In this document: piece by piece, positions 8,230 to 17,588 of the stretch
How positions within the stretch are numbered: position 1 is the stretch's first letter
How the letters are laid out: every line of letters begins with the position of its first letter
NCBI RefSeq assembly: GCF_032337115.1
Contig: NZ_JAVXZY010000002.1
Location: 496,001-560,000 of the forward strand
Reading direction: 5' to 3'
Length of the DNA: 64,000 nt
From: Roseateles_C aquae
GTDB taxonomy: Bacteria > Pseudomonadota > Gammaproteobacteria > Burkholderiales > Burkholderiaceae_C
The notes under the pieces: generated by a model
The model's input: the letters and a program-made list of their open reading frames with translations, nothing else
Database searches by the model: none
Told to the model about the DNA's origin: nothing
Program-made: the position numbers and the translations under genes

Positions 8230-9618
8230 TCAGGCAAACAAGCCCAGATCCTTCAGGCTGTAATTGCCGATCTGCGGCATCACCCGGGGCAGCTCGCTGG
8301 CGCTCACCCCCATCCAGCGGGCCAGCGTGGCGCCAAGCTGATCAACTGCGGTGCTCGGCAGCAAACGCCCCTGCCCCACATCGTCCGGCCCGTTGACGGC
8401 CACCACGGGCAGCTGTCCCCAGAAGCGCCCGCCCTGGACCGCACCACCGAGCACAAAGTGATGACTGCCCCAGCCGTGGTCGGAACCATCGCCGTTGGAG
8501 CTCAGCGTGCGCCCGAAGTCCGAGGCGGTGAAGGCGGTCACCTGGTTGGCCACGCCCAGCTCGACTGTCGCGTTGTAGAAGCTGCTCAGCGCATCGCCCA
8601 TACTGCTCAGCAGGCCGGGATGCTGCGCCAGCAGGAAATCGTGCAGGTCGAAGCCGCCCAATGAAACAAAGAAGACCTGGCGCGCGGCTCCCAGCGCCTG
8701 CCGTGCGGCAATCATCCGCGCCACCATCTGCAACTGCATGGCCAAGCTGTTGGCCGTGTCGAAACTGGTTTTCAGCGCCGGCAGACTGCTCAGGGCCGAG
8801 GCGACCGCACTCTGCGCACCGATGGAGCGGCTGAGCACGCGATTGAGCTCCTGCTCCATCCAGTGCGTACGCGGCGCAGTGATCAGGCCGCGCAAGGCAT
8901 CGGCACAGGCTTGCGAGCCGAACAGCGGACGGCTGATGCCATTGATGGCCACCGCGCCGTTGGTCGACATCTGGTACTGCACCGCCTGCTGGCCCGACAT
9001 GAAGACCGCGTTGCCGCTCACATTGACGCAGCTGAAGGTCGCATTGCCATTGCTGGCCAGGAACTGATCGCCGATGCGCCCGCCCCAGCCGCTGGTGGCC
9101 CCTTCCGGGTTGGAGGCCTGCCAGACGCTTTGCTGATCGTTGTGCGAGAACAGCTTGGGCGGCAGCGGCACGCTTTGCGCCTTGTACTGTGCCAAGGTGG
9201 TCGGCTGCACCAGCGTGCCGACATTGAGCAGCACGCCCAGCTTGCCGGCATCAAAAATGGGTTTGAGCTTGGTCAGTTGCGGCGCCAGCGCCAGCTGCCG
9301 CCCGCCGGGCAGCGGCACGCTGGGCGTCAGGGCCGTGGCGGCCAGCTGTTCGCGCGGCGTCGCCAGGCTCTGGCGAATCGTGGCATAGGCCTGGTAGCTG
9401 GCGCTGTCATAGGGCACGACGGTATTGCCGTAGTCATTGCCGCCGTACAGAAAGACGCAGACCAGCGCCTTGTAGTCGCCCGGCTGCGTCGCCGCCGCGG
9501 CCTCGCCGATGGCGGCCAGGTTCAGCGCCCAGGGGCTGGCCACGCCGGCCACCGAAACCGCCGAGGCCCGGCGCAGGAATTCGCGGCGCTGGAGTTGTTG
9601 AAGTCTTGTCATCGTCAT
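8230..9618 (-). CDS. DUF1501 domain-containing protein with Tat signal
   Basis: A 462-residue protein of the DUF1501 family, related to the alkaline phosphatase/sulfatase superfamily but without an established reaction. The N-terminus has a twin-arginine signal (RREFLRRASAVSVAGVA), so it is exported folded. Family landmarks are FLYGGNDYGNTVVPYD, SHNDQQSVWQ, VSLGGFDLHD, TASDFGRTLSSNG and DHGWGSHHFVLGG. It lies 13 bases after the DUF1800 gene on the same strand; the two families are habitual operon partners. ATGs at 9618 and 9612 are both possible; spacing from the GGAG site favours either within two codons. Confidence 0.9.
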   Translation of the reverse strand: MTMTRLQQLQRREFLRRASAVSVAGVASPWALNLAAIGEAAAATQPGDYKALVCVFLYGGNDYGNTVVPYDSASYQAYATIRQSLATPREQLAATALTPSVPLPGGRQLALAPQLTKLKPIFDAGKLGVLLNVGTLVQPTTLAQYKAQSVPLPPKLFSHNDQQSVWQASNPEGATSGWGGRIGDQFLASNGNATFSCVNVSGNAVFMSGQQAVQYQMSTNGAVAINGISRPLFGSQACADALRGLITAPRTHWMEQELNRVLSRSIGAQSAVASALSSLPALKTSFDTANSLAMQLQMVARMIAARQALGAARQVFFVSLGGFDLHDFLLAQHPGLLSSMGDALSSFYNATVELGVANQVTAFTASDFGRTLSSNGDGSDHGWGSHHFVLGGAVQGGRFWGQLPVVAVNGPDDVGQGRLLPSTAVDQLGATLARWMGVSASELPRVMPQIGNYSLKDLGLFA

Positions 9619-9631
9619 TGCTCCGCCGCGT

Positions 9632-11335
9632 TCACTTCTGCACCAGGTACTCGGGCGAGGCCATCACCAGCAGAATGCTGGCCAGCACCCGGTTCAAGCG
9701 GCCCGTCTCCGTATCAGCCTTGATGCTGCCGACGGCATTGCTGATGCTCTGCCGCGTCACCGTGCTCAAGCCATCAGCAGCCAGCAGCAAGGCATGGCGA
9801 TTGACCAGGGCCGGCGCATCAGTGGCCAGCGGTAGCTCCGCCGAGTAGTCGGGCTTGAGCTCGCCGAGGCCGGCGGGCAGCACCGATTGCATGAAGTTCA
9901 GGTAGGCCGCGACCGTGCTTTCATTGCAGAGTTGGAACTCCGGCGCGGTGACAGCCTGGCTGCCCAACGTCGAGTTCGGCGGCAGATAGCCAGGCCGGAA
10001 GAAGTTGAACGCCGTCGGGCTGCGCAAGGGGCTCTGGCCCAGGCGCGTCGCACTGTTGGAGAGGTCGCCGATATTCCACAGCTCGGTCGGCGACTTCAAA
10101 CCGAAGCTGCGCGCCCACTGGATGAAGCGAAGCACCGGCTCGCGCAGCTTGCCGCTATCAAGACCTGACCCCACGGTGCGCGCCTCGCTATCCAGCAGAA
10201 TCGCCTTGATGACGGCTTTCATATCGCCTCGCTGACCCTGGCCGTTGTTGTTGAACGCCTGCGCCACTCTTTGCACATAGGCCGGCGAGGGGTTGGAACA
10301 AACCAGACGCTGTATCAGTTGCCTGCCGATGAAGGGGCCCACATTGGCATGGCCGGCCAAGGTGTCCAACGCGATCTTCATGGCCGTGGGCCCATCGGCC
10401 GTGGCCGGAATATCGACCTGCAGCACCCGCTTGGCGCCGCTGGAGAATCGCGCCGGCTTGTGTGTCATCGGCCATTGCACAAAGGCCGGATCGGTAGGGC
10501 TTGCCCCGTCGGCGTCCCAGCCGGTGAACACGCGGGCCAACTCGCTGATCTGCGCTTGGCTGTAGGTCTCGATCGGCTTGCCAGCCACCAGTCTCGGGCT
10601 GCCATCGAGATTCAACTCATACAGACCGATCGTGAACAGCTGCATCAGTTCGCGGGCATAGTTCTCGTCCGGCAGGCGGCCGCTGGCCGCGTCTTCCTTC
10701 AGATTGCCACGCAAATTCAGATAACTGCCCATGCCGACCGACAGCGTCACACCCTCGATCAGGGCACGAAAACTGCCGAAGGCGCGGGCCTCCAGCATGT
10801 CGACATAGCTGGCCACCGCCAGGCCTCGCCAGCTGATCGGCAGCCCATTCATCGAAACGACAAAGATTTCGCTCAGGGCCAGCACCACCCGCTGACGCAG
10901 CACATCGGGCGAGCTGATGAACTTGCGCCACAGCGTGTTGTCGACGCCGGCAAAGTCATTGCGGTGATCGACCGTGGCATAGCCCTTGGCCACCATCCAG
11001 TCATAGTGCGATAGCGTGCGCGGCGCGGCAAACTGATCATCCAGCCAGGCCGCATAGCCCGTCGCCTTGACCCGCGCGATCTCGGCCCCGGTAGCCGCAA
11101 AGCCGGCCTGCGCCAGAAAACGCGCGGCCTCGGCATCAGTGGCGGGAGGTGGCGGTGAGGGCACCGGTACGGGTACCGGTGCCGGTGCCGGAGTCGGGGC
11201 CGGTGTCGGACCGGGACTTGCAGGCTCAGCCCCGCCGCCACCGCAGGCGCTGAGCAGTGCGGCTGCCCCCAGCGCCGTCGTCAGCGCCGCGGCCGATGTG
11301 AGCGGCGGCCTCTCGGTGTCGGTCGGTTCTTGCAC
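9632..11335 (-). CDS. DUF1800 domain-containing protein, predicted lipoprotein
   Basis: A 567-residue protein of the DUF1800 family, function unknown. I start it at the GTG at 11335, which has GAGGAG eight bases upstream; a GTG at 11356 is the alternative. The signal ends with the lipobox LSAC, followed by a Gly run and a Pro/Ala/Val-rich linker (PTPAPTPAPAP type) that probably spans from membrane to folded domain. DUF1800 landmarks include FLAQAGF, WRKFISSPDVLRQRVVLAL, NYARELMQLFTIGLYELN, LARVFTGWD and PTAFNFFRPGY. It is first in an operon with the DUF1501 gene. Confidence 0.9.
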   Translation of the reverse strand: MQEPTDTERPPLTSAAALTTALGAAALLSACGGGGAEPASPGPTPAPTPAPAPVPVPVPSPPPPATDAEAARFLAQAGFAATGAEIARVKATGYAAWLDDQFAAPRTLSHYDWMVAKGYATVDHRNDFAGVDNTLWRKFISSPDVLRQRVVLALSEIFVVSMNGLPISWRGLAVASYVDMLEARAFGSFRALIEGVTLSVGMGSYLNLRGNLKEDAASGRLPDENYARELMQLFTIGLYELNLDGSPRLVAGKPIETYSQAQISELARVFTGWDADGASPTDPAFVQWPMTHKPARFSSGAKRVLQVDIPATADGPTAMKIALDTLAGHANVGPFIGRQLIQRLVCSNPSPAYVQRVAQAFNNNGQGQRGDMKAVIKAILLDSEARTVGSGLDSGKLREPVLRFIQWARSFGLKSPTELWNIGDLSNSATRLGQSPLRSPTAFNFFRPGYLPPNSTLGSQAVTAPEFQLCNESTVAAYLNFMQSVLPAGLGELKPDYSAELPLATDAPALVNRHALLLAADGLSTVTRQSISNAVGSIKADTETGRLNRVLASILLVMASPEYLVQK

Positions 11336-11449
11336 GGCAGGCGCTCCTCGAATCACTGGACAAAGCCGCGCAGCCTAGCAGCGGCGCAGGCTGCTGCACG
11401 GCCGGCAATGTATCCACCGGTAAGCCGGCCGCGAGCAACTCCAGCAACG

Positions 11450-11476
11450 AAAAAGGGCCGGCAATGGCCGACCCTT
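11450..11476 (-). terminator. Rho-independent terminator after scoB
   Basis: Read on the minus strand, a 10-bp stem with one mismatch (AAGGGTCGGC / GCCGGCCCTT) and a 4-base loop is followed by five Ts, 35 bases past the scoB stop. It separates scoAB from the DUF1800/DUF1501 operon. Confidence 0.75.
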
Positions 11477-11511
11477 GATGCTGAACTTGAGGCTTCTTTA
11501 GGCGATGGTGC

Positions 11512-12150
11512 TCACAGCAGCGGGACGCCAGTCTTGGCCTGCACCTGTTCGCGCGTCACGCCATCGGCCAGTTCGACCAGCTTCAGCCCCTCTGGGGTCA
11601 CGTCCATCACGGCCAGGTCGGTGATGATGCGATTGACCACGCCCTTGCCGGTCAGCGGCAGCGTGCACTCGGGCAGGATCTTCAAATCTTCGCTGCCATC
11701 CTTCTTCTTGGCCACGTGCTCCATCAGCACGATGACGCGCTTGACGCCAGCGACCAGATCCATCGCGCCGCCCATGCCCTTGACCATCTTGCCGGGGATC
11801 ATCCAGTTGGCCAGATCGCCGCGCGCGGTGACCTGCATCGCGCCGAGAATGGACAGATTGATCTTGCCGCCGCGGATCATCGCGAACGAATCATGGCTGC
11901 CGAAGATCGACGAGCCCGGGATGGTGGTGACGGTCTGCTTGCCGGCATTGATCAGATCGGCATCAACCTCGTCCTCGGTCGGGAAGGGACCAATGCCCAG
12001 CATGCCGTTCTCGCTTTGCAGCCAGACTTCGACATCAGCCGGCACATGGCTGGCCACCAACGTCGGGATGCCGATGCCGAGGTTTACATAGAAGCCGTCT
12101 TGCAGTTCTTGGGCAGCACGGGCCGCCATTTGGTCTTGGGTCCAGGCCAT
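11512..12150 (-). CDS. scoB: Succinyl-CoA:3-ketoacid CoA-transferase subunit B
   Basis: A 212-residue beta subunit of a family I CoA-transferase, which with subunit A moves CoA from succinyl-CoA to acetoacetate in ketone-body and polyhydroxybutyrate turnover. The catalytic glutamate lies in the SENGMLGIGP motif, and GGAMDLVAGVKRV, EHVAKKDG-like and PLTGKGVV are standard subunit-B landmarks. The start is the ATG at 12150 after a 10-base gap from scoA; further upstream codons belong to scoA read in another frame. Length is typical. Confidence 0.94.
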   Translation of the reverse strand: MAWTQDQMAARAAQELQDGFYVNLGIGIPTLVASHVPADVEVWLQSENGMLGIGPFPTEDEVDADLINAGKQTVTTIPGSSIFGSHDSFAMIRGGKINLSILGAMQVTARGDLANWMIPGKMVKGMGGAMDLVAGVKRVIVLMEHVAKKKDGSEDLKILPECTLPLTGKGVVNRIITDLAVMDVTPEGLKLVELADGVTREQVQAKTGVPLL

Positions 12151-12160
12151 ATCGTTCTCC

Positions 12161-12862
12161 TCAGACGGCAGCGCGAGTGATGCGCTTCTCAATGCGCTTT
12201 TCGGGATTCGGGTTGTGCACGATGCGATGCACATAGATGCCCGGCAGGTGGATCGCGTCCGGATCCAGCTCGCCGATCTCGACGACCTGCTCGACCTCCA
12301 CCACCGTGATTTTGCCGGCCATTGCGGCGGCGGGATTGAAGTTGCGCGCGGTGCGGCGGAAGACCAGATTGCCGCTCTTGTCGGCGATATGCGCCTTGAC
12401 CAGGGCCACATCGGGCGCCAGCGCCCGCTCCATCACATAGGTCTGGCCGTCAAACTCGCGCAGCTCCTTGCCATCGGCCACGATGGTGCCGACGCCGGTG
12501 CGAGTGAAGAAGGCCGGAATGCCGGCGCCACCGGCGCGCAGTTTCTCGGCCAGGGTGCCCTGGGGCGTGAACTCCAATTCCAACTCTCCGGCCAGGTACT
12601 GGCGCTCGAACTCCTTGTTCTCGCCGACATAGCTGGAGATCATCTTCCTGATCTGGCGGGTTTCCAGCAGCTGGCCAAGGCCAAAGCCATCAACACCGGC
12701 GTTGTTCGAGATCACCGTCAGATTCTTGACACCGCTATCGCGCAGTGCGGCGATCAGCGCCTCAGGAATGCCGCAAAGGCCAAAGCCGCCAACGGCCATC
12801 AGCTGGCCGTCTTTGACGATGCCGTCCAGCGCAGCAGCGGCGCTGGGAAAGAGCTTGTTCAT
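12161..12862 (-). CDS. scoA: Succinyl-CoA:3-ketoacid CoA-transferase subunit A
   Basis: A 233-residue alpha subunit. The N-terminal GGFGLCGIPEALI loop binds CoA, and NNAGVDGFGLGQLL, SSYVGENKEFERQYL and the VFRRTARNFNPAAAMAGK motif are diagnostic. I start at the ATG at 12862, which aligns with the family N-terminus; an in-frame ATG at 12925 would add an unlikely basic leader. It is the first gene of the scoAB pair and diverges from the outer-membrane protein gene at 13066. Confidence 0.94.
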   Translation of the reverse strand: MNKLFPSAAAALDGIVKDGQLMAVGGFGLCGIPEALIAALRDSGVKNLTVISNNAGVDGFGLGQLLETRQIRKMISSYVGENKEFERQYLAGELELEFTPQGTLAEKLRAGGAGIPAFFTRTGVGTIVADGKELREFDGQTYVMERALAPDVALVKAHIADKSGNLVFRRTARNFNPAAAMAGKITVVEVEQVVEIGELDPDAIHLPGIYVHRIVHNPNPEKRIEKRITRAAV

Positions 12863-13065
12863 CAGGATCTCCAAAAACAATCGGTGACTCAGACCGCGCC
12901 GAAGCGTACACCGGAAGCGCGGCACTGGGCATTACGTAGATTTGATTATCGGGTCGTATCAGTTACACAAAAGACTTCAAGTCCGCAGCCTGCCATACGA
13001 TATGCAGCGAAGGAGCGGCACTGCCCCAGGGATGGATGGGCTGCACCGGTCAAATGGGAGTCAGG

Positions 13066-14382
13066 ATGTTTGAGTGCCTCCTTCGCTGCGGCGGACCGCG
13101 CGGCGTCGTGAACCGGACAGTTCAAGCACTGCGGCTTGCGCCGCTGCTTGTGCCGCTGCTGGCGGCCACCACGGCCCATGCCGGCATCGAGGGCGAGGGC
13201 TGGTTGCTTGAAGGCTTCGGCAGTCTGGCATTGAACCGCTCCAACGACGCCGTCGCCACCGTCCGCGCCGATCCGCGCAATGCCAGCGGCACCACGCTGG
13301 GGCGGCACCAATGGGACGGCGATTCGCTCGCCTCGCTGCAGTTGACCGTCAACCCCCAAGGCAGCCTGCGCGGCGTCTGGCAGGTGCTGGCCAAGGACGA
13401 TATCGCCGACCGCTTCCGCCCCCGCAGCGAATGGCTGTACGCCAGCTGGGATGCCAGCGCCCAGTGGAACGTCAAGCTCGGCCGCATCGTGCTGCCGGTG
13501 TTCATGCTCTCGGACACGCGCAACCTCGGCTATGCGCAAACCAATGCCCGGCCGCCTACGGTGCTCTACGGCGTCAACCCGATCAGCAATATGGACGGCG
13601 CCAGCACTTCCTGGACCGGGCGCGCCTGGGGTGGCGTGCTGGCTGCCGACGTCGCACTGGGGCGTACCCGCGTCACGCTGGCCCAGGGCGACCTGCACTT
13701 CGATCGCATCGGCGGCCTGGCGGCCCGCTGGAGCCGCGGCGGCCTGACACTGCGTGCCGGCCTCACCTCCTACCGGGCCGATCTGAATTCCCCCACCGTC
13801 ACCGCGGCGCTGCAGGCGCTGGCCTCGGGCGCCACCGCCTGCATCAACTGCGCCACCGTGCTGGCCGATCGGGTCCGGCAGAAAGGCTTCAGCGGCCGCA
13901 TCCTCGCCCTGGGCGCCAGCTATGACGCCGGCCCCTATGTGCTGCAGGCCGAGCTGGCACAGCGCAGCAGCAACAGCACCCTGGCCAACAACGCGATCGG
14001 CTGGTACGCACTGGCCGGCTACCGCTTCGGCAGCCTGACCCCCTATATCGGCGCCGGCAGCGTGCAGGACCAGGAACCGCCGCTGGGTCTGCAGACCGCA
14101 CCCGGCGCGCCGCCGCAGGCCGTGGCGGCCAATGCGGCCTTCGAGCAATACCTGCGCTCGCAGGGCGGCCGGCGCAGCACCGAGCTCGGCCTGCGCTGGG
14201 ATGTGCAGGAGGGTGTGGCACTGAAGCTGCAATGGGAACACCTGCTCAAGGTGCGGGATCGTGTCTACAGCGGCGGTGCCGTGCTGGCCTTCCCGGCGCC
14301 GCCACCGATCGGCAGCTACCGCGGGCCCGCCTTTGATGGCAGCGTCGAGCTGTTGACCTTGAAGCTGGACTGGGTCTTCTGA
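13066..14382 (+). CDS. Porin-like outer-membrane beta-barrel protein
   Basis: A 438-residue exported protein with a signal peptide ending ATTAHAG and a body of alternating polar/aromatic strands closing on an aromatic residue (LKLDWVF), typical of outer-membrane barrels. LYASWDASAQWNVKLGRIVLP resembles the strand-turn of porin-like proteins in which a conserved Gly-Arg pair faces the pore. The start at 13066 has GGGAG five bases upstream; a GTG at 13108 would give a shorter 25-residue signal and is possible. The gene ends 12 bases before the binding-protein gene, so they are probably co-transcribed. Substrate unknown. Confidence 0.72.
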   Translation: MFECLLRCGGPRGVVNRTVQALRLAPLLVPLLAATTAHAGIEGEGWLLEGFGSLALNRSNDAVATVRADPRNASGTTLGRHQWDGDSLASLQLTVNPQGSLRGVWQVLAKDDIADRFRPRSEWLYASWDASAQWNVKLGRIVLPVFMLSDTRNLGYAQTNARPPTVLYGVNPISNMDGASTSWTGRAWGGVLAADVALGRTRVTLAQGDLHFDRIGGLAARWSRGGLTLRAGLTSYRADLNSPTVTAALQALASGATACINCATVLADRVRQKGFSGRILALGASYDAGPYVLQAELAQRSSNSTLANNAIGWYALAGYRFGSLTPYIGAGSVQDQEPPLGLQTAPGAPPQAVAANAAFEQYLRSQGGRRSTELGLRWDVQEGVALKLQWEHLLKVRDRVYSGGAVLAFPAPPPIGSYRGPAFDGSVELLTLKLDWVF

Positions 14383-14394
14383 GTCGCGGCCGCC

Positions 14395-15525
14395 ATGAAG
14401 TCCCCGCCCCTGCTCCAGCTCCTTACGCCCTGGCTCAAGCTGAGCCTGGTCTGGCTGCTGACGGGGCTGGTCCTCGGCGGCGAGGCCTGGAGCCAGAGCC
14501 GCCCGCTGCGGGTGCCCGCCGTGACGTCCTGGGGCATGCCGTTCGCGATGTACCGCGACGGCAAGCTGGTCGGCGGCATCAACTACGACATCGTGCAGGC
14601 CGTGGCCGATCAACTGCATCTGCAAACGAATTACATCAGCTACCCGCGGCCGCGCGTCGACCTGGCCGCCGTGGCCGGCGAATTCGATCTGCGCTGCCAG
14701 ATCAGCCCGGAATGGGTGCGCTCGCCCGAGGCCTATGTCTGGAGCAGTGCCCTGTTCGAGATGACCGACAACCTGATCGGCCATGACGCGATCGGCGCGC
14801 CGCGCACACTCGAGCAGTTGCCGGTGGGCGCCGCCATCAGCACGGTGCTGGGCTTTGTCTACCCGCAGCTTGAAGAACGCTTTCAGGACGGCCGGCTCAA
14901 GCGGGAAGACACCGTCGCCGTCGATCGGATGCTGCGCAAGCTGAGCCTGCGCCGCACGCCCTACGCGGTGGCCAATCAGCGCGATATCGCCTGGTACCAG
15001 CGCAACACGCCCGACCACAATATCGCCAGCTGGCGTCTGCCCGTGGCCCGCTACGACTATCGCTGCGCCGTGCCCAAGGCCAGCCCGGTCGATGCGGCGG
15101 AGCTGATGGGCGCGCTGGAGCGGCTCAAGCAGCAAGGCCTGATCGAGAAGATCCTGCAACGCTATGCCTTGCCGCAGTACGTGCTGGCGGTGTCCACACG
15201 CAGCAACCTGAACCGCCTGAGCCGCCAGGAGGTGATTGACCTCTTCCTCGGCCAGTTGCGCGAGCTGCCCGACGGCCACACGGCCTTGCTGGCCACGGTA
15301 GCCGGCTTGGCCCGCGAGGAGTTCTACCGCAGCCTGCTCGAGAAAGACGCGGCCCAGCTCAAGGCCATCTGGTCGCGCCAGGTCTTCAGCGGCCGGGCCA
15401 AGGCACCTAAGGAGTTCGGCGATGCCGAAGCCGCCCGCGCCTGGCTGCTGGCCACGCCCAACGCACTGCTGCTGCTGCCGGCCGAGGCCGTGGACGCCAG
15501 CGTGCGCGTGGTGTTCAGTCCCTGA
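14395..15525 (+). CDS. Periplasmic binding protein: SBP family 3 domain fused to a PstS-like tail
   Basis: A 376-residue exported protein. After the signal peptide (cleavage near AWSQS), residues about 40-265 form a solute-binding family 3 fold: an N-terminal VPAVTSWGMPFAMYRDGKLV strand and the final ALERLKQQGLIEKILQRY helix. The last 110 residues (NRLSRQEVIDLFLGQ through WSRQVFSGRAKAPKEF) look instead like the C-terminal part of small PstS-like phosphate-binding proteins. There is no permease or ATPase nearby, so it probably acts in sensing or with the adjacent barrel rather than in classical ABC uptake. The fusion reading is inference from motif similarity. Confidence 0.65.
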   Translation: MKSPPLLQLLTPWLKLSLVWLLTGLVLGGEAWSQSRPLRVPAVTSWGMPFAMYRDGKLVGGINYDIVQAVADQLHLQTNYISYPRPRVDLAAVAGEFDLRCQISPEWVRSPEAYVWSSALFEMTDNLIGHDAIGAPRTLEQLPVGAAISTVLGFVYPQLEERFQDGRLKREDTVAVDRMLRKLSLRRTPYAVANQRDIAWYQRNTPDHNIASWRLPVARYDYRCAVPKASPVDAAELMGALERLKQQGLIEKILQRYALPQYVLAVSTRSNLNRLSRQEVIDLFLGQLRELPDGHTALLATVAGLAREEFYRSLLEKDAAQLKAIWSRQVFSGRAKAPKEFGDAEAARAWLLATPNALLLLPAEAVDASVRVVFSP

Positions 15526-15600
15526 GCCCCCTGTACCGCTGCCCACCGGCGCAAGCTGCGGATATGCTGCAGGGCTGTCACCGCCACTCCTACTTTCCTC

Positions 15601-16002
15601 ATGGACGCCAGCCAGCTGCAAGCGCAAATCCCCGCCATCTTCGCCCCCTGGATCGCCGAACTTGGCCTGCAGGTGCTGAGCGCGGCCGGTGGTCAGGTTG
15701 AACTGGAGCTGCCGGTCAAGCCCAGCTTCATCCACAGCGGCGGCGTGATGTGCGGTCAGACGGTGATGGCCGCCGCCGACACCGCCATGGTGCTGGCGAT
15801 GATGAGCCAACTCGGCGAGTTCCGCCCGATGACGACCGTACAGCTGCAGACCAGCTTCCTGCGTCCGATCAGCACGGCCAGTTGCCGCATCAAGGCCCAG
15901 GTGCTGCGCAGCGGCAAGAGTCTGGCCTTCGGCAGCATCGACATCGTCGATGGCGAGGGTCGGCTGGCGGCCCAGGCCACCACGACCTACGCGCTGCTGT
16001 GA
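15601..16002 (+). CDS. PaaI-type hotdog thioesterase family protein
   Basis: A 133-residue hotdog-fold protein of the PaaI/YdiI thioesterase group, which hydrolyses acyl-CoA thioesters. The family core is visible: SFIHSGGVMCGQTVMAAADTAM, where the His-Gly-Gly segment and the following acidic residue on the long helix form the active site, then the strand TTVQLQTSFLRPI. Length is typical. It ends 10 bases before the LuxR-type regulator and may share a transcript. Acyl specificity cannot be read from the sequence. Confidence 0.85.
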   Translation: MDASQLQAQIPAIFAPWIAELGLQVLSAAGGQVELELPVKPSFIHSGGVMCGQTVMAAADTAMVLAMMSQLGEFRPMTTVQLQTSFLRPISTASCRIKAQVLRSGKSLAFGSIDIVDGEGRLAAQATTTYALL

Positions 16003-16012
16003 GGCTGGCTGC

Positions 16013-16579
16013 ATGCCCGGCGTGACGCTCGATTACCGCACCGCCTTCGAACTCGCACCGGTCGGCCTGGTGCTGAGCGAGAACCGGCTGATGCAGGACT
16101 GCAATGCCCAGGTGCTGGCGATGTTCGGCGCCGAGCGGGGCCAGTTCATTGGCCAGAGCTTTGAACTGCTCTACCCCAGCTCCGACGAATTCCAGCGCAC
16201 CGGAGAACGGATCGTCGCCAGCCTCGATCGCCACGGCTACTACGCCGACAATCGCATCATGCGCCGCCTCGGCGGCCCCAGAGCCGGCGAGCTGTTCTGG
16301 TGCCACGTCGCCGGCCGCGCGCTCGACCCGGCGCGCCCTCACGCTCAGGGCATCTGGAGCTTCGAGGACCTGTCGCCACAGCGCCAGCAACTCAAGGCGG
16401 CATTGACGCCGCGCGAACGCGAGATCGCCGCACTGCTGATTGAAGGCCTGACCAGCAAGCTGATCGGCAAGCGCCTGGCGATCAGCCCGCGCACCGTCGA
16501 TGTCTACCGCGCCCGGCTGATGAAGAAGTACGGCGCCGCCACCACACCGGAGTTGGTACACAAGCTGATGTTGGGCTGA
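16013..16579 (+). CDS. PAS domain LuxR-type transcriptional regulator
   Basis: A 188-residue regulator. Residues about 5-125 form a PAS sensor (FELAPVGLVLSENRLMQDCN at the start, FWCHVAGRALD near the end). Residues about 128-188 are a LuxR/FixJ-type helix-turn-helix: LTPREREIAALLIEGLTSKLIGK then ISPRTVDVYRARLMKK. There is no receiver domain or phosphorylatable aspartate, so the PAS domain probably senses a ligand or partner. I start at the ATG at 16013, which gives a complete PAS N-terminus and leaves 10 bases after the thioesterase. Confidence 0.85.
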   Translation: MPGVTLDYRTAFELAPVGLVLSENRLMQDCNAQVLAMFGAERGQFIGQSFELLYPSSDEFQRTGERIVASLDRHGYYADNRIMRRLGGPRAGELFWCHVAGRALDPARPHAQGIWSFEDLSPQRQQLKAALTPREREIAALLIEGLTSKLIGKRLAISPRTVDVYRARLMKKYGAATTPELVHKLMLG

Positions 16580-16581
16580 GC

Positions 16582-17496
16582 TCAGTCCGGCCCGGTGGCA
16601 GGCCTGGCGCCGAGCAGGACCAGCATGGCCGTCAGCACGGCGCCCAGCCCGAACAACTGTCTGGCGCCCAGCATCTCGTCGAGCAGCAGCACCGACAGCA
16701 GCATGGCGGAAACCGGCATCAGCGCCGTCAGCATCGCAGCCTCGGCGGCCTGCAGCCGCTGAGCACCGCCATACCAGAGCAGAAAGCCTCCCACCGTTGG
16801 CAGCAGCGCGTAATACAGCACGCTGAGCCAGGCTGAAGCCGGCACGTCCCCGACGGCTGCCGCCCCACCCCACCACTCAGCCAGGGCCAACGGCAGCGAC
16901 AAGAGCAGCCCGCAAGCGGCCATCACGGCGGACAGCTGCAAGGGCGCCAAGGGCTGGCGCAGCGCCTTGTTGAGCAAAATGAAGAGAGCCTCGCAGACGA
17001 CGGCCCCGAGCAGCAGCAGATGGCCGAGTTGCAGCCCGGCGCCGCGCCCGGTGCCGGCCTCGGCGGCGCTGCCATGCTGAAGGATCAGCACGCCGGCGCT
17101 GGCCAGCAGCAGGGCCAGCAGCTGACGTGCGGTCGGCCATTGCCGCACAAGCAACAGCCCCAGCAGCGCGCTGACCGCCGGCAGCGTGCCCGAGATGACG
17201 CCGGCTTCGCTGCCCGCGCTCAAGGCCATGCCCTTGATCAGCAATACCGTATAGCCAACACTGCCGGCGCCGGACTGCAACAGCAACAGGCCCAGGTCGC
17301 GCCGCCCCAGTCGCGGCCAGGGCTGCGGCCGCCAGCGCATCAGCAGCAGGAACAAGGGCAGCGCCAGCGCGAAACGCAGCGCTGTCGCGCTGAATGGTGG
17401 CAAGCCGCCAGCAATCAGCTTGCTGGCGACCACCGTGCTGCCGACCAGCGTCATCGCCGCTCCCGCCATCAGCAGCGCCTTCGATCGTTCAGACAT
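16582..17496 (-). CDS. DMT superfamily (EamA) transporter
   Basis: A 304-residue membrane protein with ten predicted helices arranged as two EamA repeats. These proteins usually export amino acids or other small metabolites. The first repeat begins GAAMTLVGSTVVASKLIAGGLPP, a typical EamA opening; the second shows PVSAMLLSVLLLDE near its end. It ends three bases from the PAS-LuxR stop (convergent) and is preceded on the same strand by an AraC-type regulator, a frequent arrangement for inducible exporters. Substrate unknown. Confidence 0.88.
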   Translation of the reverse strand: MSERSKALLMAGAAMTLVGSTVVASKLIAGGLPPFSATALRFALALPLFLLLMRWRPQPWPRLGRRDLGLLLLQSGAGSVGYTVLLIKGMALSAGSEAGVISGTLPAVSALLGLLLVRQWPTARQLLALLLASAGVLILQHGSAAEAGTGRGAGLQLGHLLLLGAVVCEALFILLNKALRQPLAPLQLSAVMAACGLLLSLPLALAEWWGGAAAVGDVPASAWLSVLYYALLPTVGGFLLWYGGAQRLQAAEAAMLTALMPVSAMLLSVLLLDEMLGARQLFGLGAVLTAMLVLLGARPATGPD

Positions 17497-17588
17497 GCCG
17501 GCTTCCCCTCGTACGCAGGCAAAAGCGCCTGGCCCGCAGTCTGGCCGCCGCGCGGCATGAAAATCTTGAACGATATTGCGCGAGCGGC

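Noticed and set aside
12946..16014. A 1,022-codon open frame on the minus strand
   Set aside because: It lies antisense to three well-supported genes and has no family motifs; long antisense frames are common in GC-rich DNA with biased third positions.
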